Source of the DNA: Bacteroidales bacterium | GTDB taxonomy: Bacteria > Bacteroidota > Bacteroidia > Bacteroidales > VadinHA17 | Assembly (NCBI GenBank): GCA_011620595.1 | Contig: WOYX01000058.1 | Coordinates: forward strand, 1-39,952 | Length of the DNA stretch: 39,952 nt | Direction: 5' to 3' | In this document: positions 9,069 to 17,233 of the stretch, one piece after another | Position numbering within the stretch: position 1 is the stretch's first letter | Layout: each line of letters opens with the position of its first letter | Notes under the pieces: model-generated | Database searches by the model: none | The model's input: only the letters and a program-made list of their open reading frames with translations | Told to the model about the DNA's origin: nothing | Program-made: the position numbers and the translations under genes

Positions 9069-9144
9069 CGCGGACCACCGCCCCGACATTTCAGGTCGGG
9101 AGAAGCGGTGCAGCAGCACGGAACCCGCCCTGACACGGACCACC
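9062..9144. repeat. 18-nt direct repeat pair around a hairpin
   Basis: GCCCTGACRCGGACCACC occurs at 9062-9079 and 9127-9144 with one mismatch. Between the copies a CCCGAC/GTCGGG stem flanks a short loop at about 9082-9100. The first copy overlaps the stop codon of the asparaginase fusion gene. The second abuts the start of the recognisable group II intron remnant. Confidence 0.6.
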
Positions 9145-9402
9145 CCTGCAGATGCTTGTGCGCCCGGCATGGGCGAACACAAGGAAAGGCTATTGGCACA
9201 TTGCAGGTAGTTATATCCTTGCCACGACTATTACCACAGAGCGTCTCCGCCTTGCTGGCTACGTCTTCTTATCGGACCACTTCATTCAGGTGAAAGTTGT
9301 ATCTTAGGGAACCGCCGTATACGAGACCCGTACGTACGGTGGTGTGAGAGGTCGGAAAATGAAATAGGAGGAAACCTATTTCATTTTCCTCCTACTCGAT
9401 TG
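9133..9402 (+). mobile_element. 5'-truncated group II intron remnant
   Basis: The frame from about 9134 to the stop at 9304-9306 reads ...WANTRKGYWHIAGS... and ends in ERLRLAGYVFLSDHF..., which matches the extreme C-terminus of intron-encoded reverse transcriptase/maturases. It is directly followed by intron RNA domain V (9309-9346; CCGCCGTATACG paired with CGTACGGTGG) and domain VI (9347-9400), whose AAAATGAAATAGG/CCTATTTCATTTT arm is perfectly paired, then CTACTCGAT as the likely 3' end. Domains I-IV and nearly all of the reverse transcriptase are missing, so it is a dead fragment. It ends about 20 bases from the stop codon of the convergent gene. The 5' breakpoint is uncertain. Confidence 0.85.
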
Positions 9403-9420
9403 AGTAAAAATCCAATTTAT

Positions 9421-10503
9421 CTAGTAGAGTCTTACAGACCCGTATGAGGTGTTTATCTTCACTGTTGCAGATGGATCGCTGCAACTGCCTACCTTGCCGG
9501 CAAGCTCCGTGCTGGTGTTACCCGCAATCCTCCTCTCCGGCGAGAACCTTGCATCATCAATCCTGATGCTGCCGTAAGAACTGCTGGCATCCAGCATGTA
9601 ACAGGCCGAAGGGTCAATCCCGAGCCTCACCCCGCAGTACCCTGCCTTCACGGTCACCGACTCAAAATCTGCAGGTATCTTTTCTACGGAGAGATTGCCG
9701 TATTTGGTCTCAACCTCCAGCTTCTTGTTTACCCTGCCGAACTTAAGGTCAGTATATCCTCCCATCACAACTATGTTGTTGGCGGCATCGATGCTGTAAC
9801 CGTCATACTTGCTGTCGGCTACCAGGGAGCTTACCTCATCAACTGAAACCTTCGAGTACTTGCTGTCTATCAACAACGCCACAGCCCTTTCAACACTGAA
9901 CATGCCGCAGTAACGGGCGTTGATCTCTGCCCACCCCAACTCGTCAACCGTGGCCTTGCCGTAGGCAACTATCAATGTATTCATCGGCTTGAGATTACCC
10001 CTCGAAAGCTTGTGAACGGTGAGATCTCCGTATTTGCTATTCAGCCTGACCAAGCCAGCCACCTCATCCACAACAGTGTTTCCGTACTTGTTGCTGATAT
10101 CGAGACTGATCCAGGCCGGCATCTTGATGTTGTAGTTGATGCTGAAGTTGTTGTTGCTCCCCTTCCAGTTGGTTGACGAGAAGCTGTCACTGAAGATTGT
10201 CTCAGCTGTCAGGTCTTCTCCCTCTTCGGTGAATTTGACGGTGATCATCTCCAGAAGCCTCCGTGCCCTCTCCTCGGAGGAGTGTTCAACCTTGACCGTC
10301 ACGTCAATGACGATATTGTTCTGATCCCAGGTTTCAGTGACCACAGCACCGAACTTGTTGATCACCGTGAGTGTGGTGTTGTCAGTGGGCGTCTTCTCCC
10401 TGTGATATTCCTTTTTTACCTCTGTCGCGGAGGCTGTCAGAGCTACGGCGCAGAACAACAGTGCCAGGGTCGCAACTCTCCTGTTAAATAGTAACTTTTT
10501 CAT
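9421..10503 (-). CDS. Exported KYG-repeat (DUF4097-like) protein
   Basis: Secreted protein of 360 aa with a signal peptide ending around TASA (residue 26). From about residue 130 to the end it consists of roughly 20-residue repeats centred on S/N-K-Y-G or S-Y-G followed by V-D-E or a related hydrophobic pair (for example SKYGDLTV, ETKYGNLSV, SSYGSIRID, TSYGSVRL). This pattern suggests a right-handed beta-helix or DUF4097-like adhesin fold. No catalytic motif is visible. It is the last gene after an ECF sigma factor and a one-TM protein, overlapping the latter by 20 bases, so it is probably an envelope-localised target or sensor of that regulon. Function not known. Confidence 0.8.
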   Translation of the reverse strand: MKKLLFNRRVATLALLFCAVALTASATEVKKEYHREKTPTDNTTLTVINKFGAVVTETWDQNNIVIDVTVKVEHSSEERARRLLEMITVKFTEEGEDLTAETIFSDSFSSTNWKGSNNNFSINYNIKMPAWISLDISNKYGNTVVDEVAGLVRLNSKYGDLTVHKLSRGNLKPMNTLIVAYGKATVDELGWAEINARYCGMFSVERAVALLIDSKYSKVSVDEVSSLVADSKYDGYSIDAANNIVVMGGYTDLKFGRVNKKLEVETKYGNLSVEKIPADFESVTVKAGYCGVRLGIDPSACYMLDASSSYGSIRIDDARFSPERRIAGNTSTELAGKVGSCSDPSATVKINTSYGSVRLY

Positions 10504-11047
10504 GGCTGACTGGATTTTCGGTTTCTGCTTTTATCTGTCTCAACTGGTCAAGTAAATAACTCATGACCTCTATTTTGGTCTGGTAATGACTTATCATGGC
10601 ATCAATGATCCGCTGGTCGTTGGGATTGGCCCTGAGCTCTTTCTGCAACTCAGTGTAAACTGAGTCCATGGCTGCCAACTCACTCATAAGCATCTCCTTC
10701 TGCTCAGGATTGGCAAGGTCCAGTGATGTGAACTCATTCTCCATCATGTTTACCTGCCTCACATAATACCTCTCTGCCTCACGATACTCGGGAGAGACCT
10801 CACTGAGGGTCATTTGCTTCTTGAGGTTCGGCCTCACGAAGTGATCAAACGTCCAGAGTGAAGAGAGGGTCACAAGCAGCGTTACCACGGCAGCCTTGAG
10901 CAGATAGGGCATGATGCTCCTCTTTGCTTTTCCGGCATGCAGCCTGGTGGCAAGCTTAAAGCTGAATCTCTCGAAGTGGCCGTCTGACGGCTCCCGGTCG
11001 TCAAACATATCTCTTTCTCTTTTGATTATCTCTTCAAGTCTGTTCAT
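10484..11047 (-). CDS. One-TM protein next to ECF sigma, putative anti-sigma
   Basis: Protein of 187 aa with a soluble N-terminus of about 45 residues, one transmembrane segment (about 47-66, YLLKAAVVTLLVTLSSLW), and a coiled-coil-prone, Glu/Gln-rich C-terminal half in the periplasm. Gene order (sigma, this gene, exported protein) and topology fit an anti-sigma factor, but no zinc-binding HxxxCxxC motif is present. It lies 4 bases downstream of the sigma gene stop and its 3' end overlaps the next gene by 20 bases, so the three are surely cotranscribed. The anti-sigma role is inferred from context only. Confidence 0.75.
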   Translation of the reverse strand: MNRLEEIIKRERDMFDDREPSDGHFERFSFKLATRLHAGKAKRSIMPYLLKAAVVTLLVTLSSLWTFDHFVRPNLKKQMTLSEVSPEYREAERYYVRQVNMMENEFTSLDLANPEQKEMLMSELAAMDSVYTELQKELRANPNDQRIIDAMISHYQTKIEVMSYLLDQLRQIKAETENPVSHEKVTI

Positions 11048-11051
11048 ATTG

Positions 11052-11672
11052 TTATTCTTTTATCTTTCCTTTCTTTATTTCACTCACCAGCTTCTGCTTT
11101 GCCCTCGACAGCTGTGACCGCGAGGTGCTGCCTGAGATGTTGAGCATCTCAGCTATCTCATCATGGTCGTAACCCTCAATGAGATAGAGAGAGAGTATAA
11201 CGCGGTATCCTTCCGGAAGCCGCTCAATAGCCGCTTTGATCTCTTCCACCCTGGTCTCCGTCTCCTCCCTGTATTCAGCATCTTCAATGCTGTTGTCGCG
11301 GATACCGTCATGACCGTCAAGCTCTTCAAAGATCGCTTTTCTTCTTCCCAGGACATCAAGTGACCTGTTTACCACTATTCTCTTCAACCAGGCGCCGAAA
11401 CTGACTGTCCCCGAATAGGTGTTTATCTTTTCGAAGGCCGACAGGAACGCTTCCTGCATTACATCCTCAGCTTCCATGCTGTCGTTTACAATTCTCAGGC
11501 TTGTGTTGTACATAGCCTTGTAGTAGAGTTTGTAAACCTGGAACTGAGCCTTCTGATCACCTTCCCGGCACCCGTCTATAAGGTCCTGGTGTATGTTCCT
11601 GAATGCTGCTTCAACATTTCCCATTCCTGATTCAAGATCTTGTTTAAGTATGTATGACGCTGCACCCATCAT
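11052..11672 (-). CDS. ECF RNA polymerase sigma factor
   Basis: Sigma-70 family, extracytoplasmic function type (up to 206 aa). Region 2 lies at about residues 40-105 with the typical AEDVMQEAFLSAFEKI core-binding and -10 recognition segment. Region 4 lies at about 140-195 with LPEGYRVILSLYLIEGYDHDEIAEML and a helix-turn-helix. No sigma-3 domain is present. Met17 (start 11624) is an alternative start that would remove a nonconserved leader. It heads a three-gene operon with a membrane protein and a KYG-repeat exported protein, so it probably responds to an envelope signal. A short inverted repeat (TTGAA/TTCAA) lies just upstream at about 11674-11691 and could be a control site. Confidence 0.95.
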   Translation of the reverse strand: MMGAASYILKQDLESGMGNVEAAFRNIHQDLIDGCREGDQKAQFQVYKLYYKAMYNTSLRIVNDSMEAEDVMQEAFLSAFEKINTYSGTVSFGAWLKRIVVNRSLDVLGRRKAIFEELDGHDGIRDNSIEDAEYREETETRVEEIKAAIERLPEGYRVILSLYLIEGYDHDEIAEMLNISGSTSRSQLSRAKQKLVSEIKKGKIKE

Positions 11673-11757
11673 TTGAACTCTTCAATTCAATGACGAAGAC
11701 TGCTCGCGAATGCTGCATCCAAGGTAGAAAAAAGCAGCAGGAGGATAAAAATTTCTT

Positions 11758-12564
11758 TTAACCCTGTGTTACCGTACCGGTGGCAAAGTCGAGTTCCGAC
11801 CCGAAAAGGCTGTGGGGTATGGAGTAAATCAGAAGCAGGATCACCGCCGCTGCAATGGTATAACCGGGACGCTCTTTCTTGCTATTCATGACAACCGCAA
11901 TAACCCATGCAACAACTGCAATAAGTGTCTTGTTGTCAGTCAGGTCCCACCCCAATGGAACACCTGTCCACAACTCTCCGAAGGCATACTTCTGCACCAG
12001 AGGTCCCAGGACCATGCCCCCGGCCAGCAATAGCCACAGGGCCCAGCGGCCGTAACTTCTCTGCTCACTGCGGCCGAAGGCGGCGGTAAGACCCGCCAGG
12101 TTTGACAGGAGCATGGCAAAAAACATTATGAGTATATGAGGGATCATTATCACTGCCGGCACGTTACCCTTGAACCTGATAACCACTGGTTTCTCCTTCA
12201 TGACTGCTGTTTCAACGCCTGATGAGGTTTTCAGAACAATATAATACTCAAGCTTGCCGGCGGCAGGCTGGGAGGGAAGCTCACCGGCCAGGTGGACACC
12301 GTCATGCTTCATCTCCACAGCAGTCCATTCTTCATTCATCTTCAATCGACGGTAAAATATCTCACCTGCCACCTCCTCCGGTACTTCAAGCTTTATCATG
12401 CATGGATGGGTGTTTGTCTGGCTCCGCTTGAGCGCGAACGAGTACTCCGTTCCGTCAATGGTCGTCGTGGTCTTGTAGGGATATGTCGGTCCGGTTGTCC
12501 TCTGGTAAATCGCGGCGGTGATGGTAATTATAACGGTGATGGTCCAATAAAGAAATTTTCTCAT
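11758..12564 (-). CDS. Conserved-type membrane protein, function unknown
   Basis: Protein of 268 aa. An N-terminal membrane segment (about 4-20) is followed by a roughly 110-residue extracytoplasmic beta-rich domain (TTTIDGTEYSFALKRSQ to KPVVIRFKG), then four hydrophobic segments at about 138-160, 172-190, 212-226 and 235-250. The extracytoplasmic part resembles an Ig-like fold, but I cannot assign a family. No catalytic motif is visible. It is separated from the sigma operon by 85 bases and sits just downstream of an M28 pseudogene on the same strand. Confidence 0.75.
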   Translation of the reverse strand: MRKFLYWTITVIITITAAIYQRTTGPTYPYKTTTTIDGTEYSFALKRSQTNTHPCMIKLEVPEEVAGEIFYRRLKMNEEWTAVEMKHDGVHLAGELPSQPAAGKLEYYIVLKTSSGVETAVMKEKPVVIRFKGNVPAVIMIPHILIMFFAMLLSNLAGLTAAFGRSEQRSYGRWALWLLLAGGMVLGPLVQKYAFGELWTGVPLGWDLTDNKTLIAVVAWVIAVVMNSKKERPGYTIAAAVILLLIYSIPHSLFGSELDFATGTVTQG

Positions 12565-12585
12565 CTTGGTTTAGTTGATAGATAA

Positions 12586-12971
12586 TTATAACTGAATGAT
12601 TAATAACTTCTTGTTGCCGTTGCGCAAGACTTCGACAGGTACCGTCTGGCCAGGCTTGAGCTGGCTGAGCCCGGCCCGCCCATGCCGAGATGATCATAAT
12701 GCGCTCCTATTATTACATACTCTCCCCTGTTTGAGTTCCCTTCCAGCATCATGACCACGTTGGAGGTGACCGCCTCCCTCTTCTCCACGTCCGCTTCGGC
12801 ATCAACCGTGGTCTGCATTATCAATCCTGTGGCGGATTCTGTCTCTGCCGCCTTCTCTTCAAGCTTCCCGGTGATGAGGGTCAGCTCCTCAGCCGTGATG
12901 GATGGGTTTTTCCCGGTACCGGCACATGCAGTGCGGACAATGGCAGCACATAATATGAAGACAACTCTCAT
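12586..12971 (-). pseudogene. Collapsed M28 peptidase with PDZ end
   Basis: Remnant of an M28 aminopeptidase of the signal-PA-M28-PDZ type. The frame opens with an export signal (MRVVFILCAAIV...) and ITAEEL, jumps quickly to the pre-catalytic DVEKREAVTSNVVMMLEG and the metal-binding GAHYDHLGMGGPGS, and there breaks. In another frame the very next codons give LSQLKPGQTVPVEVLRNG and KKLLIIQL ending at a stop at 12586-12588, which is the C-terminal strand of the family's PDZ domain. About 130 codons remain of a normal 500-600, so two internal deletions and a frameshift are inferred. A short protein of 123 aa may still be encoded (12600-12971), but it lacks most of the active site. Confidence 0.8.
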
Positions 12972-13058
12972 AGTTCATTTTTTAGCGCCGGTAAAAATAG
13001 CATTCTTTTAATATCCGGGCGGGGTGATATTTGCAATACTCCGCTCAGCTTGACAAAA

Positions 13059-14270
13059 TCAGCTGAACTGAAGCAAGGCTTTCTTTATCAGTGAGATGGC
13101 ATCACGAAGCTGCTCCTCGGTGATCACAAGTGGCGGAGCAAACCTGATGATGTGCCCGTGAGTCGGTTTTGCCAGCACCCCCAGCTCCATCATCGCCAGG
13201 CAGACATCCCACGCCTCTCTGCCGTCTTTGGGCCTGATGACGATGGCATTTAAAAGTCCCTTGCCGCGCACCAGCTCTATCATGTCCGACTTAATAGCCT
13301 TCATCTCGTCACGGAATATCCTGCCGAGCCTCTCAGCCTTTTCTGCCAGCTTCTCCTCCCTTATCACCTCCAGTGCTGCTATCGCAACCTTTCCGGCAAG
13401 CGGGTTACCTCCGAAAGTGGAGCCGTGCTCGCCCGGCTTAATGGTTAACATGATCTCATCATCAGCCAGCACTGCCGAGATGGGCATTGCTCCCCCGGAA
13501 AGCGCCTTGCCGAGAATGAGTATGTCAGGCCTGACACCCTCATGATCGCATGCCAGGAGCTTACCCGTACGTGCCAGCCCGGTCTGCACCTCATCGGCAA
13601 TGAACAGTACATTCCTGCTCTTGCAGAGATCATAGGCTTTTTTGATATATCCCTCATCCGGAACAAAGACACCTGCCTCACCCTGTATCGGTTCTACAAG
13701 GAAACCGGCCACGTCAGGATCTTCCAGAGCCTTCTCCAGCGCCGGTATGTCATTGTAGGGTATGGTGATGAATCCGGGAGTAAAGGGACCGTAATCCTTT
13801 CGAGCATCCGGATCTGTAGACATGGAAATGATGGTGATGGTGCGCCCGTGAAAGTTGCCTTCGCAGACGATGATCTTCGCCTGATCCTGCCTGATGCCCT
13901 TCTTCAGGTATGCCCACTTGCGGCAAAGCTTGAGGGCTGTCTCGTCACCCTCGGCACCGCTGTTCATGGGCAGTACTTTGTCATAGCCGAAGTATTTTGT
14001 GATGTACTCTTCATATTCCCCAAGCACCGAGTTGAAAAATGCCCTGGAGGTGAGCGTTAGTTTCTGCGCCTGCTCAATCAGCGCTGCAGTTATTTTAGGA
14101 TGGCAGTGGCCTTGGTTCACGGCTGAATAGGCCGAGAGAAAATCATAGTATCTCTTGCCTTCCACATCCCATACATATGCCCCTTCGCCACGGTCAAGAA
14201 CCACCGGCAGGGGATGATAGTTATGTGCTCCGTACTTCTCTTCTCTCTCAATGTAATCGTGAGGTTTCAT
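13059..14270 (-). CDS. rocD: Ornithine aminotransferase
   Basis: Class III PLP-dependent aminotransferase (403 aa) converting ornithine and 2-oxoglutarate to glutamate-5-semialdehyde and glutamate. The N-terminal [19 protein letters not shown] and [14 protein letters not shown] are characteristic of ornithine aminotransferase rather than acetylornithine or GABA enzymes. The PLP Schiff-base lysine is K255 in LGKALSGG, and the PLP-binding Asp is in FIADEVQTG. Length is normal. It links arginine/ornithine to proline metabolism. The gene is on the same strand as trmD with a 74-base gap; there is no metabolic link to it. Confidence 0.95.
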   Translation of the reverse strand: MKPHDYIEREEKYGAHNYHPLPVVLDRGEGAYVWDVEGKRYYDFLSAYSAVNQGHCHPKITAALIEQAQKLTLTSRAFFNSVLGEYEEYITKYFGYDKVLPMNSGAEGDETALKLCRKWAYLKKGIRQDQAKIIVCEGNFHGRTITIISMSTDPDARKDYGPFTPGFITIPYNDIPALEKALEDPDVAGFLVEPIQGEAGVFVPDEGYIKKAYDLCKSRNVLFIADEVQTGLARTGKLLACDHEGVRPDILILGKALSGGAMPISAVLADDEIMLTIKPGEHGSTFGGNPLAGKVAIAALEVIREEKLAEKAERLGRIFRDEMKAIKSDMIELVRGKGLLNAIVIRPKDGREAWDVCLAMMELGVLAKPTHGHIIRFAPPLVITEEQLRDAISLIKKALLQFS

Positions 14271-14344
14271 ATCGTTTTTATTTATTGTGTTGTCAGCAGG
14301 GTGGCAATGTTACAAAGCTTTTTCGACAAAAAGAATATAAACAA

Positions 14345-15028
14345 TCATGATTCATCGTCGAGGAGACCCGGCCGTTTTTCACGGGTGATTCGGACCGATT
14401 CCTCAAAACGCCATTTCTCTATCTCCCCGGTGTTTCCTCCAAGAAGGATATCAGGTACTTTCCATCCCCTGAAATCTGCAGGCCTGGTGTAAACGGGCGG
14501 CGCCAGCAGATCATCCTGGAACGAGTCGGAGAGCGCCGATTCGGCATCTGAGATGGAACCCGGCAGTAACCTCACAATGGCATCAGTTATCACGGCGGCC
14601 GGCAATTCGCCCCCGGTAAGTACATAATCGCCTATCGATATTTCCCGCGTGATGAGACGGTCCCTGATGCGCTGATCCACACCCTTGTAGTGACCCGCAA
14701 GGATAATGATATTCTCCTTCATCGACAGCTCGTTGGCAAGAGACTGACTGAAGGGTATGCCGTCGGGCGACGTGTAAATGATCTCATCATAGTGCCGCTG
14801 CGAGGTGAGATGAGTGATGCAGTTGTAGACCGGCTCAATCATCAATACCATACCTGCTCCGCCTCCGAAGGGATAGTCGTCAACACTCCTGTGCCTGTCG
14901 GTTGAATAATCACGCAGGTTGATGATGTTGATCTCAACCACACCCCTATCCCGTGCCCGTTTGATGATCGAATCACTGAACGGACTGCGCAGCAGGTCGG
15001 GCAGTACTGTAATGATATCTATTCGCAT
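14345..15028 (-). CDS. trmD: tRNA (guanine37-N1)-methyltransferase TrmD
   Basis: SPOUT-family methyltransferase (227 aa) that makes m1G37 in tRNAs reading CNN codons. The conserved opening [13 protein letters not shown], the [13 protein letters not shown] loop, and the SAM-binding knot region around [12 protein letters not shown] are all present. Length and start fit the family. The usual rplS-rpsP-rimM neighbours are absent, so in this genome trmD stands outside the ribosomal operon. A -7 box for the divergent yegP-like gene lies upstream. Confidence 0.96.
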   Translation of the reverse strand: MRIDIITVLPDLLRSPFSDSIIKRARDRGVVEINIINLRDYSTDRHRSVDDYPFGGGAGMVLMIEPVYNCITHLTSQRHYDEIIYTSPDGIPFSQSLANELSMKENIIILAGHYKGVDQRIRDRLITREISIGDYVLTGGELPAAVITDAIVRLLPGSISDAESALSDSFQDDLLAPPVYTRPADFRGWKVPDILLGGNTGEIEKWRFEESVRITREKRPGLLDDES

Positions 15029-15066
15029 AAAAACCCCTTTGGTAAATCTAATGCAGTTTTTTTTTG

Positions 15067-15074
15067 TATATTTG
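15067..15074 (+). promoter_or_regulatory. -7 box for the YegP-like gene
   Basis: TATATTTG matches TAnnTTTG, 43 bases before the ATG. A TTTG at 15038-15041 could be the -33 element but is spaced slightly far (25 bases). Confidence 0.55.
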
Positions 15075-15117
15075 GAAACGACACGACAAAGTTAACCTTT
15101 AAATAAATTTAGTAATA

Positions 15118-15450
15118 ATGGGTAAATTTGTTATCTCGAAAAGAAAGAACGGCGAATTTCAGTTTAACCTTCTCGCCGGCAACGGTCAGGTTATACTGGC
15201 CAGTGAGGGCTATGCATCAAAACCCTCATGTATGAACGGCGTCAAGTCGGTTATGAAGAATGCTGCTGACCCCAGGAGGTTCGATGCAAAAGTGGCCCAG
15301 AACGGGAAATTCTATTTCAATCTGAAAGCATCAAACGGTCAGGTTATCGGTAAGAGCGAAATGTACGAAGCTCAGGCCAGTTGTGACAACGGCATTGCCT
15401 CTGTTGCCAAGAATGCTCCCGGAGCAACCATTGACGACCAGACGAAGTAG
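15118..15450 (+). CDS. YegP/DUF1508 family protein
   Basis: Small protein (110 aa) made of two tandem DUF1508 repeats. Residues 3-50 contain FVISKRKNGEFQFNLLAGNGQVI and residues 55-100 the matching FDAKVAQNGKFYFNLKASNGQVI, each ending in a Y-x-(S/A)-K/Q-x-x-C-x-N-G-I/V-x-S-V segment. The family folds as a small alpha/beta domain and is often strongly expressed under stress. The biochemical role is not established. The gene converges on the amidohydrolase gene with only 4 bases between the stop codons. Confidence 0.93.
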   Translation: MGKFVISKRKNGEFQFNLLAGNGQVILASEGYASKPSCMNGVKSVMKNAADPRRFDAKVAQNGKFYFNLKASNGQVIGKSEMYEAQASCDNGIASVAKNAPGATIDDQTK

Positions 15451-15454
15451 ATTT

Positions 15455-17143
15455 TTATCTGTTTCTTTCGAAGACTATCTTTCCGTCAACGATAGTATAG
15501 TCAGTTTTCACGGACATAATCATCTCCTCGCTGATATTGAAGATATCTTCTGAGAGGATTGTTATGTCTGCTAAATAGCCCTTCCTCAGCATACCCTTTC
15601 TGTCATCCATAAACTGGGCGTAAGCTGCTCCCAACGTATAATATTCTATGGCCTTGCCCATGGTTATCTTCTCCATCGGGAACCATCCGTCGCCCTCTTC
15701 TCCCTTGCGGTCCTTCCTTGTGACTGAAGCATAGAGTCCTTCCACGGGGTTCAGAGGTTCAACGGAATAATCGGTTCCGAATGCCAGATGTGTCCCGCTG
15801 TTGGCAAGGCTCTTCCAGGCATAAGCCCACCGGCTTCTGTCAGTGCCGATGCGCTTCTCAGCAAACCGTTTGTCGGTGATGCAGTGGGTGGGCTGCATTG
15901 AGGCGATGACGCCCAACTGTGCAAAACGAGGCAGGTCTTTCTCTGTGAGTATCTGTGCATGCTCCGAGCGATGACGGCTGTCACGGATGCCGTTGACCTC
16001 CCTTGCCTTCTCGTAGGCATTCAGTATCCAGTTGTTGGCCTTGGGCCCGATGGCATGTATACCTATCTGAAACCCCCGGCTGTCGGCAGCCAGCACCCTG
16101 GCCTCCAGCTCCTCGTAACTCATCTGCGGCAGCCCTGTCTTATCAGGCTCATCATTGAATGGTTCAAACATCATCGCTGTGGCCGAGCCGAGAGTGCCAT
16201 CCATGAAATCTTTCAGGTAACCAAACCTGAGCCAGTTGCCTGACGGCGGGTATTTCTGCCTTAGTTCATCGCATATGTCAAGTTTTTCCGGGTCAGCAGT
16301 GAGCCCGGCACCTATATCTATACGGCATGTGAGCATCCCCGCCGCCATTATTGAGTCATACATCCCGAAGTCGGCGCTCCCGGGTATCTGTATGCTGGTG
16401 ATACCGTACTCCGCAGCCTGCTGCAGTGCAAGAAGGTATCCCCGCCACTCTCTCTCCTTCTCCTCTTCGGCACTTCTCTCCACCTTCACAGCCCCGGTCC
16501 TTATAAGCGACATGGCACTCTCCTTAAGAATACCTGTCGGCTCGCCGGTTGCCGGATCGCGCATTATCTCTCCTCCGAACGGGTCAGGGGTCGCACCGGA
16601 TATTCCTGACTGCTTCAGTACATAGCTGTTGACAAGGACACTGTGGCCGTCAGTGCGGCGCAGCACCACAGGATTATCCGGCGAGACAGCATCAATAAGC
16701 TCCTTGTTCGGCCACTCGCGGGTGGCGAATATCTCATGCTCCCAGTGCCCGCCGTAAACAAGCTGACCTTTTTTCAGCCGGGAGACCTGCTCCCTGACCT
16801 TTTCAGTGATGATGGCCGGATCAGTTATATACCTCAATTCAATATAGTCAGGGTCTACAGGGCCAAAGTGCGCATGAGCATCGTTGAAGCCCGGAATGAC
16901 GCTCCTGCCGCCGGCATCGATCACCCTGGTGGTTGAAGGATCAATATGCCTGCTTATCTTTCTCTGACTGCCAACGGCCAGTATCACGTTGCCCCTGATG
17001 GCAACGGCCTCAGCATCCGGCATCAGAGAGTCCGCCGTAAAAACTTTTCCGTTGACAATTACAAGGTCGGCTGTCTCCGCTTTCCCGCAGCCCGCTGCAA
17101 GCATAAGAAAGAGAACAAATAGTGCAAGAATGTTTTTTTTCAT
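15455..17143 (-). CDS. YtcJ-type metal-dependent amidohydrolase lipoprotein
   Basis: Amidohydrolase-superfamily enzyme (562 aa). I place the start at 17143 because the sequence from there is a textbook lipoprotein signal with AGC lipobox and Cys19; nine further upstream codons precede it in the longer frame. The composite beta domain opens with VNGKVFTADSLMPDAEAVAI. The metal motif HAHFGP follows FNDAHAH, then HAIGPKANN, the SEHAQIL His and FGTDYSVEPLNP Asp complete the binuclear-type site. YtcJ-like enzymes hydrolyse unknown amide or carbamate substrates; this one would act in the periplasm. It is divergent from an MFS transporter with a 90-base spacer, hinting at uptake of the product. Confidence 0.9.
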   Translation of the reverse strand: MKKNILALFVLFLMLAAGCGKAETADLVIVNGKVFTADSLMPDAEAVAIRGNVILAVGSQRKISRHIDPSTTRVIDAGGRSVIPGFNDAHAHFGPVDPDYIELRYITDPAIITEKVREQVSRLKKGQLVYGGHWEHEIFATREWPNKELIDAVSPDNPVVLRRTDGHSVLVNSYVLKQSGISGATPDPFGGEIMRDPATGEPTGILKESAMSLIRTGAVKVERSAEEEKEREWRGYLLALQQAAEYGITSIQIPGSADFGMYDSIMAAGMLTCRIDIGAGLTADPEKLDICDELRQKYPPSGNWLRFGYLKDFMDGTLGSATAMMFEPFNDEPDKTGLPQMSYEELEARVLAADSRGFQIGIHAIGPKANNWILNAYEKAREVNGIRDSRHRSEHAQILTEKDLPRFAQLGVIASMQPTHCITDKRFAEKRIGTDRSRWAYAWKSLANSGTHLAFGTDYSVEPLNPVEGLYASVTRKDRKGEEGDGWFPMEKITMGKAIEYYTLGAAYAQFMDDRKGMLRKGYLADITILSEDIFNISEEMIMSVKTDYTIVDGKIVFERNR

Positions 17144-17233
17144 GATTTTCGTGTGCCAAAACTGATGCAATTTAAAAAAATTGACATTACATTAGGTCCC
17201 TGTTACCTGTGAACAAAAACTCCAATATCTCAC

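Noticed and set aside
13542-14060. 172-codon plus-strand frame inside rocD
   Set aside because: Antisense to conserved aminotransferase motifs; no start context and no recognisable domain.
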